Origin: Paracidovorax oryzae ATCC 19882 | GTDB lineage: Bacteria; Pseudomonadota; Gammaproteobacteria; Burkholderiales; Burkholderiaceae_C | Direction of reading: 5' to 3' | Assembly: GCF_000687165.1 (NCBI RefSeq) | Contig: NZ_JMKU01000011.1 | Span: forward strand, 148,028-212,027 | DNA: 64,000 nt | In this document: positions 1-9,068 of the stretch, in pieces | Position numbering within the stretch: the first letter of the stretch is position 1 | Layout: each line of letters starts with the position of its first letter | Position numbers and translations under genes: made by a program | The notes under the pieces: generated by a model | What the model was told of the DNA's origin: nothing | The model's input: only the letters and a program-made list of their open reading frames with translations | Databases searched by the model: none

Positions 1-70
1 GGGGCGGTTACGCTTTGTCAAACTGTCGCATTGCATTTTGTCGATTCGGCTGCACTGGCGAATCGTCCCA

Positions 71-760
71 ATGCCCCTGCCTCCTTGCTCGCGCCTTCAT
101 CCGGCAGGCCATGCGCTCGTCGTCGATGACCATCCACTCGTCGCACGCGGCATGGCCGATTTTCTAGGCCAGCACCCTGCTATCGCCGAAACCTGCCATG
201 CCTTCGATGGGGCCAGCGCACTGCGCATCGTGGCCACGCAGGGGCCGCCCATGCTGGCCCTCGTGGATTTCTGGCTCGCCGAGGGCGCCGCGACTTCCTT
301 CATCGCCAGCCTCCTGGCCATGTCTCCCGCAACCCGTGTGCTGGTGACGAGCGCGGACCAGCACCCGGCGATTGCCTTGAAGGCCCGTGCAAGCGGTGCC
401 CACGGGTTCGTCCACAAGCGCGAAGCGCCCGACACCTACCTTGCGGCCGTGACCGCGGTGCTGGGCGGCCGGGTCTGGTTCGATACGGACGCGGCTGCAT
501 TGCATCCACGGTCGCCGGCCCGGTCCACGGCGCCCCGCGAGATCCACCTGGCGCCTGCCGACATCGGCCTGACGCCGCGGCAGGGGGAAATCCTCGCACT
601 CGTCCTGGACGGTCTGCAGAACAAGCCAATTGCCTCCGCGCTGCACCTCTCGGAGCACACCGTCAAAGAACACCTCACGGCGATCCTGCAGAAGCTCCAG
701 GCCCGCAACCGGGTGGAACTCATCGCCAAGCTGCGCGGTGTTCGCATCGATGGCGCTTGA
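71..760 (+). CDS. LuxR/NarL-type response regulator
   Basis: A two-domain DNA-binding response regulator of 229 residues. The receiver domain has the acidic pair D19-D20 (VVDDHP), the likely phospho-acceptor D66 (LALVDFW) and the conserved lysine in GFVHK. The C-terminal LuxR helix-turn-helix begins at LTPRQGEIL and continues through NKPIASALHLSEHTVKEHL. I start it at the ATG at 71; an in-frame TTG at 38 would add 11 residues, and the gene could also begin before the window. No partner histidine kinase is visible in the window, so stimulus and targets are unknown. It converges on the DUF4189-like gene on the other strand. Confidence 0.85.
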   Translation: MPLPPCSRLHPAGHALVVDDHPLVARGMADFLGQHPAIAETCHAFDGASALRIVATQGPPMLALVDFWLAEGAATSFIASLLAMSPATRVLVTSADQHPAIALKARASGAHGFVHKREAPDTYLAAVTAVLGGRVWFDTDAAALHPRSPARSTAPREIHLAPADIGLTPRQGEILALVLDGLQNKPIASALHLSEHTVKEHLTAILQKLQARNRVELIAKLRGVRIDGA

Positions 761-761
761 A

Positions 762-779
762 CTGCCGGTGCGGCGGCAG
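762..779. terminator. possible hairpin between convergent genes
   Basis: A perfect 6-bp inverted repeat (CTGCCG, 6-nt loop, CGGCAG) lies directly after the stop codon of the response regulator and before the convergent stop at 791. No T-run follows on either strand, so it is not a textbook intrinsic terminator; it may only stabilise transcript ends. Confidence 0.25.
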
Positions 780-790
780 GTGCCGACCGG

Positions 791-1288
791 CTAATATTTC
801 ACGAAGTAGGGATCGGTGCACTCGGCGAACACGACGGCGCAGTTTGCCCTGCCGCTGTCCTGGCAGTCCTTGAGGGCCCGGGCGCCGGCGACTTCCTTGT
901 TCTTTCCCGTGTTCGTGAAAACGCCACGCTGGGCGTTAGAGCCAGAGACGGCAATGCACTGGTTGAAGAACGTCGCGTCCACCTTGCAGTCGGATGCGCC
1001 CTGGGCCTGGCACCTTTTCAGGGCATCCTGGCGCGCGTCTTCTTCCGAGTCCTTGCCTTTGGAGGACCAGGCTCCGCCCGCCTGGTTAGAGCTGACGAGG
1101 GCCCCCCAGGTTTTCACCCAGTGGCCTGTCGGCCGCGGAGGCGCGCTGTCGCCGCTGTCGCCGCTCGGACCACAACGCGCGCTGCCCGCGGCCACGCCGG
1201 AGGGGCATGCGGTCTGGGCGTGCAGGCTCGAAACCGCGATAAATACAGTGAGAAGCAGGGGGACGGACGTACGGAACTTCATTTGCAT
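791..1288 (-). CDS. exported DUF4189-like protein
   Basis: A small exported protein of 165 residues with a clear signal peptide (positive MQMKFR start, hydrophobic core, AXA-type cleavage after SSLHA around residue 24). The mature part has the pattern of DUF4189: a Trp-Gly-Ala segment (TWGALVSSN) followed by two repeats of an Ala-rich helix leading to paired cysteines (LKRCQAQGASDCKV and LKDCQDSGRANCAV). These probably form disulfides in the periplasm. Function of the family is unknown. It lies 11 bp downstream of another small exported protein on the same strand, so the two are probably co-transcribed. Confidence 0.75.
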   Translation of the reverse strand: MQMKFRTSVPLLLTVFIAVSSLHAQTACPSGVAAGSARCGPSGDSGDSAPPRPTGHWVKTWGALVSSNQAGGAWSSKGKDSEEDARQDALKRCQAQGASDCKVDATFFNQCIAVSGSNAQRGVFTNTGKNKEVAGARALKDCQDSGRANCAVVFAECTDPYFVKY

Positions 1289-1299
1289 GCTTTCCTATC

Positions 1300-1641
1300 T
1301 CAGTCCGGCTTGCCTGCACCGGGTACGGGAAGCTGGCACTGGGGGCTGCCTGCCTGCACATGATTGGCTTTCGCCTTGGCCTGCACTTCCTTGAACCCCT
1401 CGGCGTAGAGGGTGTCGAAGGTCGCCTGGGAGACGCCGTCCGCAAGGTAGAGCCGGCGCGCCTTTTCCTTGTGCGCATTGATCTGGGCCTGGTTGAGCTT
1501 GCCGCACACGAACGCCATCGCGGCGGCTTCGCCGGTGGACTTGATCGCCTCCTTGTTGAATTCGCTGGTACCCTGCGCTTGCGCCAGCGGTACACAGGCG
1601 ATCGTGAACAAGGCCATCAGGATGGGGGAGAAGCGGGGCAT
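1300..1641 (-). CDS. small exported protein of unknown function
   Basis: A 113-residue protein beginning MPRFSPILMALF with a signal peptide ending near AQAQG. I chose the ATG at 1641 because a purine-rich ribosome-binding site (GAGGA) lies just upstream on the minus strand and because the signal peptide starts there; the frame stays open further upstream. The mature part is mostly helical, with two cysteines (FVCGKL and SPQCQL) that could pair. I do not recognise the family. It immediately precedes the DUF4189-like gene. Confidence 0.6.
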   Translation of the reverse strand: MPRFSPILMALFTIACVPLAQAQGTSEFNKEAIKSTGEAAAMAFVCGKLNQAQINAHKEKARRLYLADGVSQATFDTLYAEGFKEVQAKAKANHVQAGSPQCQLPVPGAGKPD

Positions 1642-1913
1642 CTGCGATTCCTCGGTGAACAGGTTGCGATAGGGCTGTACAAGCCGGATCCAGGGGGCGG
1701 CGCTGCAAAGCACATGCTGCTGGAAGCTGGGCATTAGAACCCGGGTGCTGGATGTGGATGCAACCAGATTCAACAGGGATCCACCACGTGCTCGGGCAAC
1801 CTCGGCATGCCTGTCGCTACCCCAGGGAACACGGTCTTATCATGGCGCAAGACCTGCCGGCCCGCTACCGAAGATTCCATGCCGCAACAGGCAATTTCTC
1901 TGCGAAGACCTTG

Positions 1914-2741
1914 ATGACCCTGTCACCCCATCGCTTTCCCAGGCCGACGGTACCGCGGATGCTTGCATCGGTCATTCTGCTGTTTGCCATGTCCTGTTCG
2001 ACCTGTGCGGGTGGTGCCTCTGCGCAGCCGGCGGGCCATCTGCAGCCTCCAGAGCGCCCGTCGCCATCCGGAAACGGTGCGTTGCAGCCGGGTGAGTACA
2101 TGACGGAGCGGGGCTGGGGACGTCTTTTGATCAGGAGCGAGAAAGGCGAGATGACGTTTTCGCTCGAAAGCACCACGGGTGACAGCCTGTGCTCGCTCGA
2201 TGGGCCCATCGACGGCGGCCAGGGCGTTGCCATGCAGGACGGCAGGCGTTCTTCCTGCATGGTGGGCTTCGGCCACAGCGCGCAGGGCATCGATGTGAAG
2301 GCCGCTACGCCTGCCGAGTGCAGGGATTTTTGTGGCTACAACGGAAGTTTCGCAGGGCGTTATATGCGGGTGAAGGAGGGTTGCGGCAGGGATGAAGTCG
2401 ATCGCACGCGTGCCGCGTTCCAGCGTCTCTATGACCGCAGGAATTTCAAGGCGGCCCTCGCCACCCTGTCTCCTGTGCTGGAGAGCTGTTCGGTGACCCT
2501 GGACTGGGAAGACGAGGGGGCCGTTCGCAACGACCTGGCCATCACGCAGTACCGCAACGGACTTCATGCGCAATGCCTGGCGACGCTCGCCAAATATGCA
2601 GGGGATGCCGCAAAGGACGATGATGCGGCGGTGGATGGCTGGGCGCCTGCACTGGCGGAGCGCTACCTGGAGATCGTGCGCGCGGCCCGGACGAACATTG
2701 GCCTGTGCCGCAAAGGGGCGACGCGTACGAGTCCCGGCTGA
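1914..2741 (+). CDS. exported protein of unknown function with helical C-terminus
   Basis: About 275 residues. The N-terminus has basic residues and then a hydrophobic stretch (MLASVILLFAMSC) ending in ASAQPAG, consistent with a signal peptide. The middle (GEYMTERGWGRLLIR, then MVGFGHSAQGIDVKA) looks like a beta-rich domain with several cysteines (residues in DSLCSL, SSCMV, ECRDFCGYN). The C-terminal part (AAFQRLYDRRNFKAALATLSPVLESC onwards) resembles TPR-like helical pairs. The start is uncertain: in-frame ATGs also exist at 1842 and 1959 and none has a strong ribosome-binding site. Family not recognised. Confidence 0.6.
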   Translation: MTLSPHRFPRPTVPRMLASVILLFAMSCSTCAGGASAQPAGHLQPPERPSPSGNGALQPGEYMTERGWGRLLIRSEKGEMTFSLESTTGDSLCSLDGPIDGGQGVAMQDGRRSSCMVGFGHSAQGIDVKAATPAECRDFCGYNGSFAGRYMRVKEGCGRDEVDRTRAAFQRLYDRRNFKAALATLSPVLESCSVTLDWEDEGAVRNDLAITQYRNGLHAQCLATLAKYAGDAAKDDDAAVDGWAPALAERYLEIVRAARTNIGLCRKGATRTSPG

Positions 2742-2867
2742 ACGCTCTAGAATCCGCTCCCGAAAATCGCCTGTCCAAGGGCGCCCTCTTCGCGGCGCTC
2801 GTCGGGCATGTCCTGTGCGGCGCCCTGTCGAGGGCCCGTGCAGCCAAGGAAGCAGTCCCCCCTGACA

Positions 2868-3248
2868 ATGGTTCGCCGGATCGTCATCGTCTTCATGCTC
2901 TTGCTGCTGCCGCTCCAATGGACGGCAGCGCAGTTCCATGAGTCGGCCTCGTCTGCCGGGTCCGTGGCGGCGGGGTACGCCTCGGCCCAGAAGAAAGCCG
3001 CCGATGAGGCGGAAGGCATCCACTTTTCCGAAGACCGGGGCGTTCCCTGCCCATTCCACAACGTCGCCCAGCCTTCGTCGATCGGCGATGTGCCGAACCC
3101 GCGGTGCCCCGTGCAGCAGGCCTCGAATGCGTGGGTCGTTCCCAGGCATCTCCGGCACCGGGGCACCGGTGCCGCCAACGATATCGAGCGCCCCAAGTGG
3201 TCCTTCCACGCTCCATCGACGGTGGACTGCGGGGGAATGATCACCTGA
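2868..3248 (+). CDS. CzcI-like small periplasmic protein upstream of czcCBA
   Basis: A 126-residue exported protein: MVRRIVIVFMLLLLPLQWTAA is a strong signal peptide of the type found in CzcI/CnrY-region proteins that precede metal efflux operons. The mature part has scattered His and Cys residues (PCPFHNVAQP, NPRCPVQQ, VDCGGM) that could touch metal. The ATG at 2868 is chosen because the signal peptide begins there. It ends about 50 bp before czcC and is probably in the same operon. The assignment rests on position, size and signal peptide rather than on a diagnostic motif. Confidence 0.5.
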   Translation: MVRRIVIVFMLLLLPLQWTAAQFHESASSAGSVAAGYASAQKKAADEAEGIHFSEDRGVPCPFHNVAQPSSIGDVPNPRCPVQQASNAWVVPRHLRHRGTGAANDIERPKWSFHAPSTVDCGGMIT

Positions 3249-3299
3249 TTGACTGCGCCCCTGCGGTCCACCGAAGTTTTCATCACTTCGGAGACCCAG

Positions 3300-4610
3300 G
3301 TGTCCCATACCAGACCATTCATCGCAACGGCCTGCTCCGTCCTGCTGGCCGGCTTGCCCCTCTTTCCTGCGCCCGTACATGCGCAGCCCTTGACCACCCC
3401 GGCCCGGGCCACATCCACTGAACCGTCGGCCCGCTCCCTGACGCTGGCGGAAGCCATCGCGCTGGCGCTCGCCAGGAACACGGCCATCGCCGTGGCGCAG
3501 CGCGAGTTCGACGCGACGCGCGGCGCCGTCCTGCAGGCCGGCCTGCGCCCGAACCCCGAGCTGTCCGTCCAGCAGGAGGATTTCAAACAGGGGCGGCGAA
3601 CGTCCACCGTCCAGGTCACCCAATCGCTGGAGCTCGGCGGCAAGAGGGCCCACCGGACGGCGGTCGCCGAGCGGATCAGCGCGCAGGCCGCTGCCGACAT
3701 CGAGCAGGCCCGCGCGGATGTGCGCTCCCAGGTCGTCGTCGCCTTCCATGAAGTGCTGGTCGGCCAGGAACGCCTGCGGCTGGCGCGGTCTTCGCTGCAG
3801 CTCGCCACCGGCGATGCGGAGATGACCGGCAAGCGCGTGCAGGCGGGCAAGGTGGCCCCGCTGGAGGAAACGCGCGCGCAGGTCGCGCGCGCCGCAGCGG
3901 TTGCCGAGGTGGCCCAGGCGGAAGGCGCGCTGCGTGCCGGCCGCCAGAAGCTGTTCGCCCTCTGGGGCGACACTGGCCACCGCGAAACCACGCTGATCGG
4001 CCCCCTGGACCTGCCTGCCGAAGGCCTGGCCGACGAGGTGGTGTTCGCCCGGATGGCCGCATCGCCGGTGCTGCAGCGTGCCCGGCTGGAACGGGAGCGG
4101 GCGGAAGCGGCCGTGGCACTGGAGCGTTCGCGCCAGGTCGTGGATGTCGCGGTGTCCGTCGGCGTCAAGCGCAGCCAGGAGAACGGGGTGACGGCCGCCG
4201 TCGTGGGCCTGACCGTGCCTCTGCCCCTGTTCGACCGGAACCAGGGCAACCTCGCCGAAGCACTGGCGCGGGAGGAGAAGGCCCGGGAGGAACTGAACGC
4301 GGCCGAGCTGCGGCTGGCGTCGGAGATCGCCCAGGTGCGCGAGCAGCTGCGGTCGGCCCGCGCCGAAGCGCAGACCCTGCAGCAGGACGCGATTCCCGGC
4401 GCGCGCGAGGCCTACCGCGTTGCATCGCAAGGCTTCCAGCTGGGCAAGTTCAGCTACCTGGAAACGCTGGATGCCCAGCGCACCCTGGTCGGCACCCAGG
4501 CCCAGTTGCTTCGTGCCTTGCTCGATACCTACCGCGCAGCAGCCGAGCTGGAGCGCCTGCTCCACGTCACGGATGCCTCGTCCGGCCTCCTGAACCCCTC
4601 CAAGCCCTGA
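3300..4610 (+). CDS. czcC: CzcC-type outer membrane efflux protein
   Basis: Outer-membrane channel of a tripartite heavy-metal pump (TolC/OEP family), 436 residues from a GTG at 3300 that is preceded by CGGAGA; an in-frame TTG at 3249 gives a longer and less likely N-terminus. Signal peptide ends near VHAQP. Two OEP repeats are visible: the first has LTLAEAIALALARNTAIAVA with long coiled-coil helices, the second AAVVGLTVPLPLFDRNQGN, which is the usual OEP hallmark. It would pair with CzcB and CzcA to export divalent cations from periplasm or cytoplasm. It sits 5 bp upstream of czcB. Confidence 0.88.
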   Translation: MSHTRPFIATACSVLLAGLPLFPAPVHAQPLTTPARATSTEPSARSLTLAEAIALALARNTAIAVAQREFDATRGAVLQAGLRPNPELSVQQEDFKQGRRTSTVQVTQSLELGGKRAHRTAVAERISAQAAADIEQARADVRSQVVVAFHEVLVGQERLRLARSSLQLATGDAEMTGKRVQAGKVAPLEETRAQVARAAAVAEVAQAEGALRAGRQKLFALWGDTGHRETTLIGPLDLPAEGLADEVVFARMAASPVLQRARLERERAEAAVALERSRQVVDVAVSVGVKRSQENGVTAAVVGLTVPLPLFDRNQGNLAEALAREEKAREELNAAELRLASEIAQVREQLRSARAEAQTLQQDAIPGAREAYRVASQGFQLGKFSYLETLDAQRTLVGTQAQLLRALLDTYRAAAELERLLHVTDASSGLLNPSKP

Positions 4611-4615
4611 ACGCC

Positions 4616-5881
4616 ATGCAATCCCCTGTTGAAACTTCCGCCGGCAAAACCCAGAGCCGGCACCTGATCCTGGCCATCGCGCTCGTCGTTCTGGCGGCCA
4701 TTGCCGGATTTTTCATCCTCCGGCCCGCCAAACAGCCTGGTGGCGCCGATGGGCATGCGGCCGCCGCGCGGCCCGCCGACGGGCATGGCGAGGGCCATGC
4801 CGCGGAACCCGAGGAACATGGCCACGAGGACGGCCGTGAAGAGGGCCATGAAAAAGGCCTCATCGCCTTCTCGGACGAGCAGTTCAGGTCTTCCGGCGTG
4901 GTGGTCGAGACGAGTGCGCCGGGCGAGATCGAAACCCGCACCCGGCTGCCCGGCGAAATCCGGTTCAACGAGGACCGCACGGCGCACGTCGTTCCCCGCG
5001 TCGCCGGTGTCGTCGAAAGCGTCGGCGCCGATCTGGGGCAGCGCGTCCGCAAGGGCCAGGTGCTGGCGGTCATCTCCAGCGTGGCGCTGTCCGAGCAGCG
5101 CAGCGAACTGCTGGCCGCACAGAAGCGCCTCGTCCTGGCGCGCACCACCGCGGACCGTGAACGCAGGCTTTTCCAGGACAGGATTTCTGCCCAGCAGGAT
5201 GTCCTGCAGGCAGAGCAGGTGCTGCACGAAGCGGAGATCGCCGTCGCCAACGCCGGCCAGAAGCTGCGGGCCCTGGGCGCAACCGCCGTCTCTGGCGACC
5301 TGGCGCGCTTCGAACTGCGGGCACCGTTCGACGGCATGGTGGTCGAAAAGCACATCGCGCTGGGCGAGTCGGTGAAGGAAGACGCGAATGTGTTCACCGT
5401 GTCGGATCTCTCCACGGTGTGGGCCCAGATCAATGTGACGGCGGCCAACCTGCCGCTGGTGAAGGTCGGGGAGCCCGTGGCCATCCAGGCGACGGGCTTC
5501 CAGCACGAGGCGACGGGGAAGGTGTCGTATGTCGGCGCGCTCATCGGCGAGCAGACGCGTACGGCCACGGCGCGCGTGACGCTGCCGAATCCCGAGATGG
5601 CGTGGCGTCCCGGATTGTTCGTCACGGTGGAACTGGCCACCGGGAAGACGGCGGCGCCCGTCACCGTCACGGCGGACGCGATCCAGATGGTGGAGAACCG
5701 CCCGACCGTGTATGCGAGGGTGGACGGCGGATTCGAGGCGAGACCCGTCAAGGCGGGACGTTCCGATGGCCAGCGCGTCGAAATCCTCGATGGCCTGGCC
5801 GCCGGCACCGCATATGCCGGCAAGGGCAGCTTCGTCGTCAAGGCGCAGCAAGGCAAGGGCTCCTCGGGCCATGAACACTGA
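4616..5881 (+). CDS. czcB: CzcB-type membrane fusion protein
   Basis: Periplasmic adaptor of the RND metal pump, 421 residues. One N-terminal membrane anchor (HLILAIALVVLAAIAGFFIL) is followed by a His/Glu-rich segment with six histidines between residues 40 and 80, which is common in metal-specific adaptors and could bind Zn, Co or Cd. Then come the lipoyl-like half motif (PRVAGVVESVGADLGQRV), a helical hairpin (LSEQRSELLAAQKR onwards), the second lipoyl half (LRAPFDGMVV) and a beta-barrel. It lies between czcC and czcA with short gaps, so the three are one transcript. Confidence 0.88.
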   Translation: MQSPVETSAGKTQSRHLILAIALVVLAAIAGFFILRPAKQPGGADGHAAAARPADGHGEGHAAEPEEHGHEDGREEGHEKGLIAFSDEQFRSSGVVVETSAPGEIETRTRLPGEIRFNEDRTAHVVPRVAGVVESVGADLGQRVRKGQVLAVISSVALSEQRSELLAAQKRLVLARTTADRERRLFQDRISAQQDVLQAEQVLHEAEIAVANAGQKLRALGATAVSGDLARFELRAPFDGMVVEKHIALGESVKEDANVFTVSDLSTVWAQINVTAANLPLVKVGEPVAIQATGFQHEATGKVSYVGALIGEQTRTATARVTLPNPEMAWRPGLFVTVELATGKTAAPVTVTADAIQMVENRPTVYARVDGGFEARPVKAGRSDGQRVEILDGLAAGTAYAGKGSFVVKAQQGKGSSGHEH

Positions 5882-5889
5882 GATCCAGC

Positions 5890-8800
5890 ATGTTCGATCG
5901 AATCATCCATTTTTCCATCGCCCATCGCTGGCTCGTGATGTTCGCCGTCATGGGCATGGCGGCACTGGGTATCTACAACTACCAGCGCCTGCCCATCGAT
6001 GCGGTGCCGGACATCACCAATGTCCAGGTGCAGATCAACACCGCGGCACCCGGCTACTCCCCGCTGGAGACGGAGCAGCGGGTCACCTATCCGATCGAAA
6101 CGGTGATGGCGGGGCTGCCGGGACTGAAGCAGACCCGGTCCCTGTCGCGCTACGGGCTGTCACAGGTCACGGTGATCTTCGAGGACGGCACGGACATCTA
6201 TTTCGCCCGCCAATTGGTCAACGAACGCATCCAGGCGGCGCGCGAGCAGATGCCCGAAGGCGTGAGTCCCGTGGCCGGGCCGATTTCGACGGGCCTGGGC
6301 GAGATCTACCTGTGGACCGTGGAGGCCGGGGTGGGTGCGCGCCGCCCGGACGGCAAGGAATACACGCCCACCGATCTGCGCGAGGTCCAGGACTGGATCA
6401 TCAAGCCGCAGCTGCGCAATGTGAAGGGCGTGGCCGAGATCAACAGCATCGGTGGATTCGCCAAGGAGTACCAGGTCGCGCCGAGTCCTGAAAAGCTCCA
6501 TGCCCATGGCCTGACGCTCGCCGATGTCGTCACCGCCCTGGAGCGCAACAACGAGAACGTGGGTGCCGGCTACATCGAGCGCCGCGGTGAGCAGTACCTG
6601 ATCCGGGCGCCCGGGCAGGTGCGGACCATCGAGGATATCGGGAACATCGTTGTCAGCAACGTGGCGGGCGTTCCCATCCGCATCGGCGACGTGGGCGAGG
6701 TGATCGTCGGCAGGGAACTGCGCACCGGAGCCGCCACGGACAATGGCAAGGAGGTGGTCCTCGGCACGGTGTTCATGCTCATCGGAGAGAACAGCCGCAC
6801 GGTGTCGCAGGCCGTGGACCGGAAGATGGAGGAAATCAACCGGACCCTGCCCGCGGGCGTGAAGGCCGTGACGGTCTATGACCGCACGGTGCTGGTGGAC
6901 AAGGCGATCGCCACGGTGAAGAAGAACCTCCTCGAGGGCGCGATCCTGGTGATCGCCGTGCTCTTCGCCTTCCTCGGCAACATCCGCGCGGCGCTGATTA
7001 CCGCCATGGTCATTCCACTGGCGATGCTCTTCACGTTCACGGGGATGGTCTCGCAGAAGGTCAGCGCCAACCTCATGAGCCTGGGGGCGCTGGACTTCGG
7101 GATCATCGTGGACGGCGCAGTGGTGATCGTCGAGAACTGCATCCGGCGACTGGCCCACGCGCAGCACGCCGCGGGGCGCGCGCTCACCTTGAAGGAGCGG
7201 TTCGCCGAAGTGTTCGAGGCGGCCCGGGAAGCCCGGCGTCCGTTGATCTTCGGCCAGCTCATCATCATGGTGGTGTACCTGCCGATCTTCGCCCTGGCGG
7301 GAGTCGAGGGCAAGATGTTCCATCCCATGGCCTTCACTGTCGTGATCGCGCTGCTCGGCGCCATGGTCCTGTCGGTGACCTTCGTGCCGGCCGCGGTCGC
7401 GCTCTTCATCGGCAGGCATGTCGCGGAAAAGGAAAACCGGATGATGGCCTGGCTGCGCGCACGCTATGAACCGCTGCTGGAGCGGGCGCTGGGCGCAAGG
7501 CTGGTGGTGCTCACGGCGGCCATGGCGGCCATCGTGCTGTGCGGGCTCATGGCGACCCGCCTGGGCACCGAGTTCGCCCCGAACCTCAGCGAAGGAGACC
7601 TCGCGATCCAGGCCATCCGCATTCCGGGCACCAGCCTCAGCGAATCCGTCGCGATGCAGCAGAGGATCGAGATCGCCGTGAAGGCGAAATTCCCCGAGGT
7701 CCGGCGCGTCTTCGCACGGACGGGAACGGCGGAGATCGCCTCCGATCCGATGCCGCCGAACATTTCCGACGGCTACATCATGCTGAACCCGGTGAGCGAG
7801 TGGCCCGAGCCGCGCAAGACCCCGGCGGAACTGCGCGATGCCATCCAGGAGGAGGTCGAGAAGATCGCCGGCAACAGCTACGAGTTCTCGCAGCCCATCC
7901 AGCTGCGGTTCAACGAGCTCATCTCCGGCATCCGCAGCGACGTCGCGGTCAAGATCTTCGGCGACGACATGGACGTGCTGAACAGGACGGCGGCCGAAGC
8001 GGCGGCGGTGCTCGCGAGGCTGGACGGCGCTTCGGAGGTGAAGGTCGAGCAGACCACGGGCCTGCCCGTCCTGACCGTGGGCATCGACCGCGCCAGGGCC
8101 GCGCGCTATGGCCTGAACATCGCGGATGTGCAGGGCACCCTGGCGACGGCCGTGGGCGGCCGGCGCGCCGGCACGATGTTCGAAGGCGACCGCCGCTTCG
8201 ACATCCTGGTCCGCCTGCCGGATAACGTCCGGACCGACCTGGAGGCGATCCGCCGGCTGCCCATTGCCCTGCCGAGGAACGGCACGGCCGCGACATCGTT
8301 CATCCCGCTGGGCGAGGTCGCTTCCCTGGACATCGCGCCGGGGCCCAACCAGGTGAGCCGCGAAAACGGCAAGCGCCGGATCGTCGTCAGCGCCAACGTG
8401 CGTTCGCGGGACCTCGGCTCCTTCGTGGCGGAGGCGCAGGCGGCGATCCGGCAGGTCGCGCTTCCCTCGGGCTACTGGGTGGAATGGGGCGGCCAGTTCG
8501 AGAACCTGCAGTCCGCGGCGAACCGCCTGAAGATCGTGGTGCCGGTGTCGCTCGGCCTGGTGCTCGTGCTGCTGTTCGCCATGTTCGGCAACGCGCGGGA
8601 CGGCCTGCTGGTGTTCACGGGTATCCCGTTCGCACTGACGGGGGGTGTCCTGGCACTCTGGCTGCGCGACATCCCGCTGTCCATATCCGCGGGCATCGGG
8701 TTCATCGCGCTTTCCGGGGTGGCGGTGCTCAACGGCCTGGTGATGCTGTCGTTCATCCGGCAATTGCGCGAGGAAGGCATGCCGCTGCCCGAAGCCGTGC

Positions 8801-9045
8801 GGACCGGCGCGGTACAGCGCCTGCGTCCGGTGCTCATGACCGCCATGGTGGCATCTCTCGGCTTCATTCCCATGGCCCTGGCCACGGGGACCGGATCGGA
8901 GGTGCAGCGCCCGCTGGCGACGGTCGTGATCGGCGGCATCCTGTCTTCCACCGTCCTGACGCTGCTGGTGCTTCCGCTGATCTACAGCATGGCGCACCGC
9001 CGGGGCGGCATGGCGGGCACCGGTGGCCGGGAGTTCGCGAACTGA
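5890..9045 (+). CDS. czcA: CzcA-type heavy-metal RND transporter
   Basis: Inner-membrane proton/cation antiporter of 1051 residues, the usual length for heavy-metal efflux RND pumps. The fourth membrane helix carries the charged motif DFGIIVDGAVVIVEN, giving D402, D408 and E415. The same spacing is found in the Co/Zn/Cd class (CzcA) and differs from the Cu/Ag class. The two large periplasmic loops and two sets of six membrane helices are recognisable (for example LVIAVLFAFLGNIRAAL and VLVLLFAMFGNARDGLL). Probable substrates are Co2+, Zn2+ and Cd2+; exact specificity is inference. No CzcRS-type regulator is in the window. Confidence 0.92.
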   Translation: MFDRIIHFSIAHRWLVMFAVMGMAALGIYNYQRLPIDAVPDITNVQVQINTAAPGYSPLETEQRVTYPIETVMAGLPGLKQTRSLSRYGLSQVTVIFEDGTDIYFARQLVNERIQAAREQMPEGVSPVAGPISTGLGEIYLWTVEAGVGARRPDGKEYTPTDLREVQDWIIKPQLRNVKGVAEINSIGGFAKEYQVAPSPEKLHAHGLTLADVVTALERNNENVGAGYIERRGEQYLIRAPGQVRTIEDIGNIVVSNVAGVPIRIGDVGEVIVGRELRTGAATDNGKEVVLGTVFMLIGENSRTVSQAVDRKMEEINRTLPAGVKAVTVYDRTVLVDKAIATVKKNLLEGAILVIAVLFAFLGNIRAALITAMVIPLAMLFTFTGMVSQKVSANLMSLGALDFGIIVDGAVVIVENCIRRLAHAQHAAGRALTLKERFAEVFEAAREARRPLIFGQLIIMVVYLPIFALAGVEGKMFHPMAFTVVIALLGAMVLSVTFVPAAVALFIGRHVAEKENRMMAWLRARYEPLLERALGARLVVLTAAMAAIVLCGLMATRLGTEFAPNLSEGDLAIQAIRIPGTSLSESVAMQQRIEIAVKAKFPEVRRVFARTGTAEIASDPMPPNISDGYIMLNPVSEWPEPRKTPAELRDAIQEEVEKIAGNSYEFSQPIQLRFNELISGIRSDVAVKIFGDDMDVLNRTAAEAAAVLARLDGASEVKVEQTTGLPVLTVGIDRARAARYGLNIADVQGTLATAVGGRRAGTMFEGDRRFDILVRLPDNVRTDLEAIRRLPIALPRNGTAATSFIPLGEVASLDIAPGPNQVSRENGKRRIVVSANVRSRDLGSFVAEAQAAIRQVALPSGYWVEWGGQFENLQSAANRLKIVVPVSLGLVLVLLFAMFGNARDGLLVFTGIPFALTGGVLALWLRDIPLSISAGIGFIALSGVAVLNGLVMLSFIRQLREEGMPLPEAVRTGAVQRLRPVLMTAMVASLGFIPMALATGTGSEVQRPLATVVIGGILSSTVLTLLVLPLIYSMAHRRGGMAGTGGREFAN

Positions 9046-9068
9046 AGGCGGGCGCAATCCCGCCTGCT

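Noticed and set aside
1923..4565. Long minus-strand open frame of 880 codons opposite the hypothetical and czcC genes
   Set aside because: The product is Arg/Gln/His-rich without any family motif and lies entirely across recognised plus-strand genes; such frames are common by chance at this GC content.
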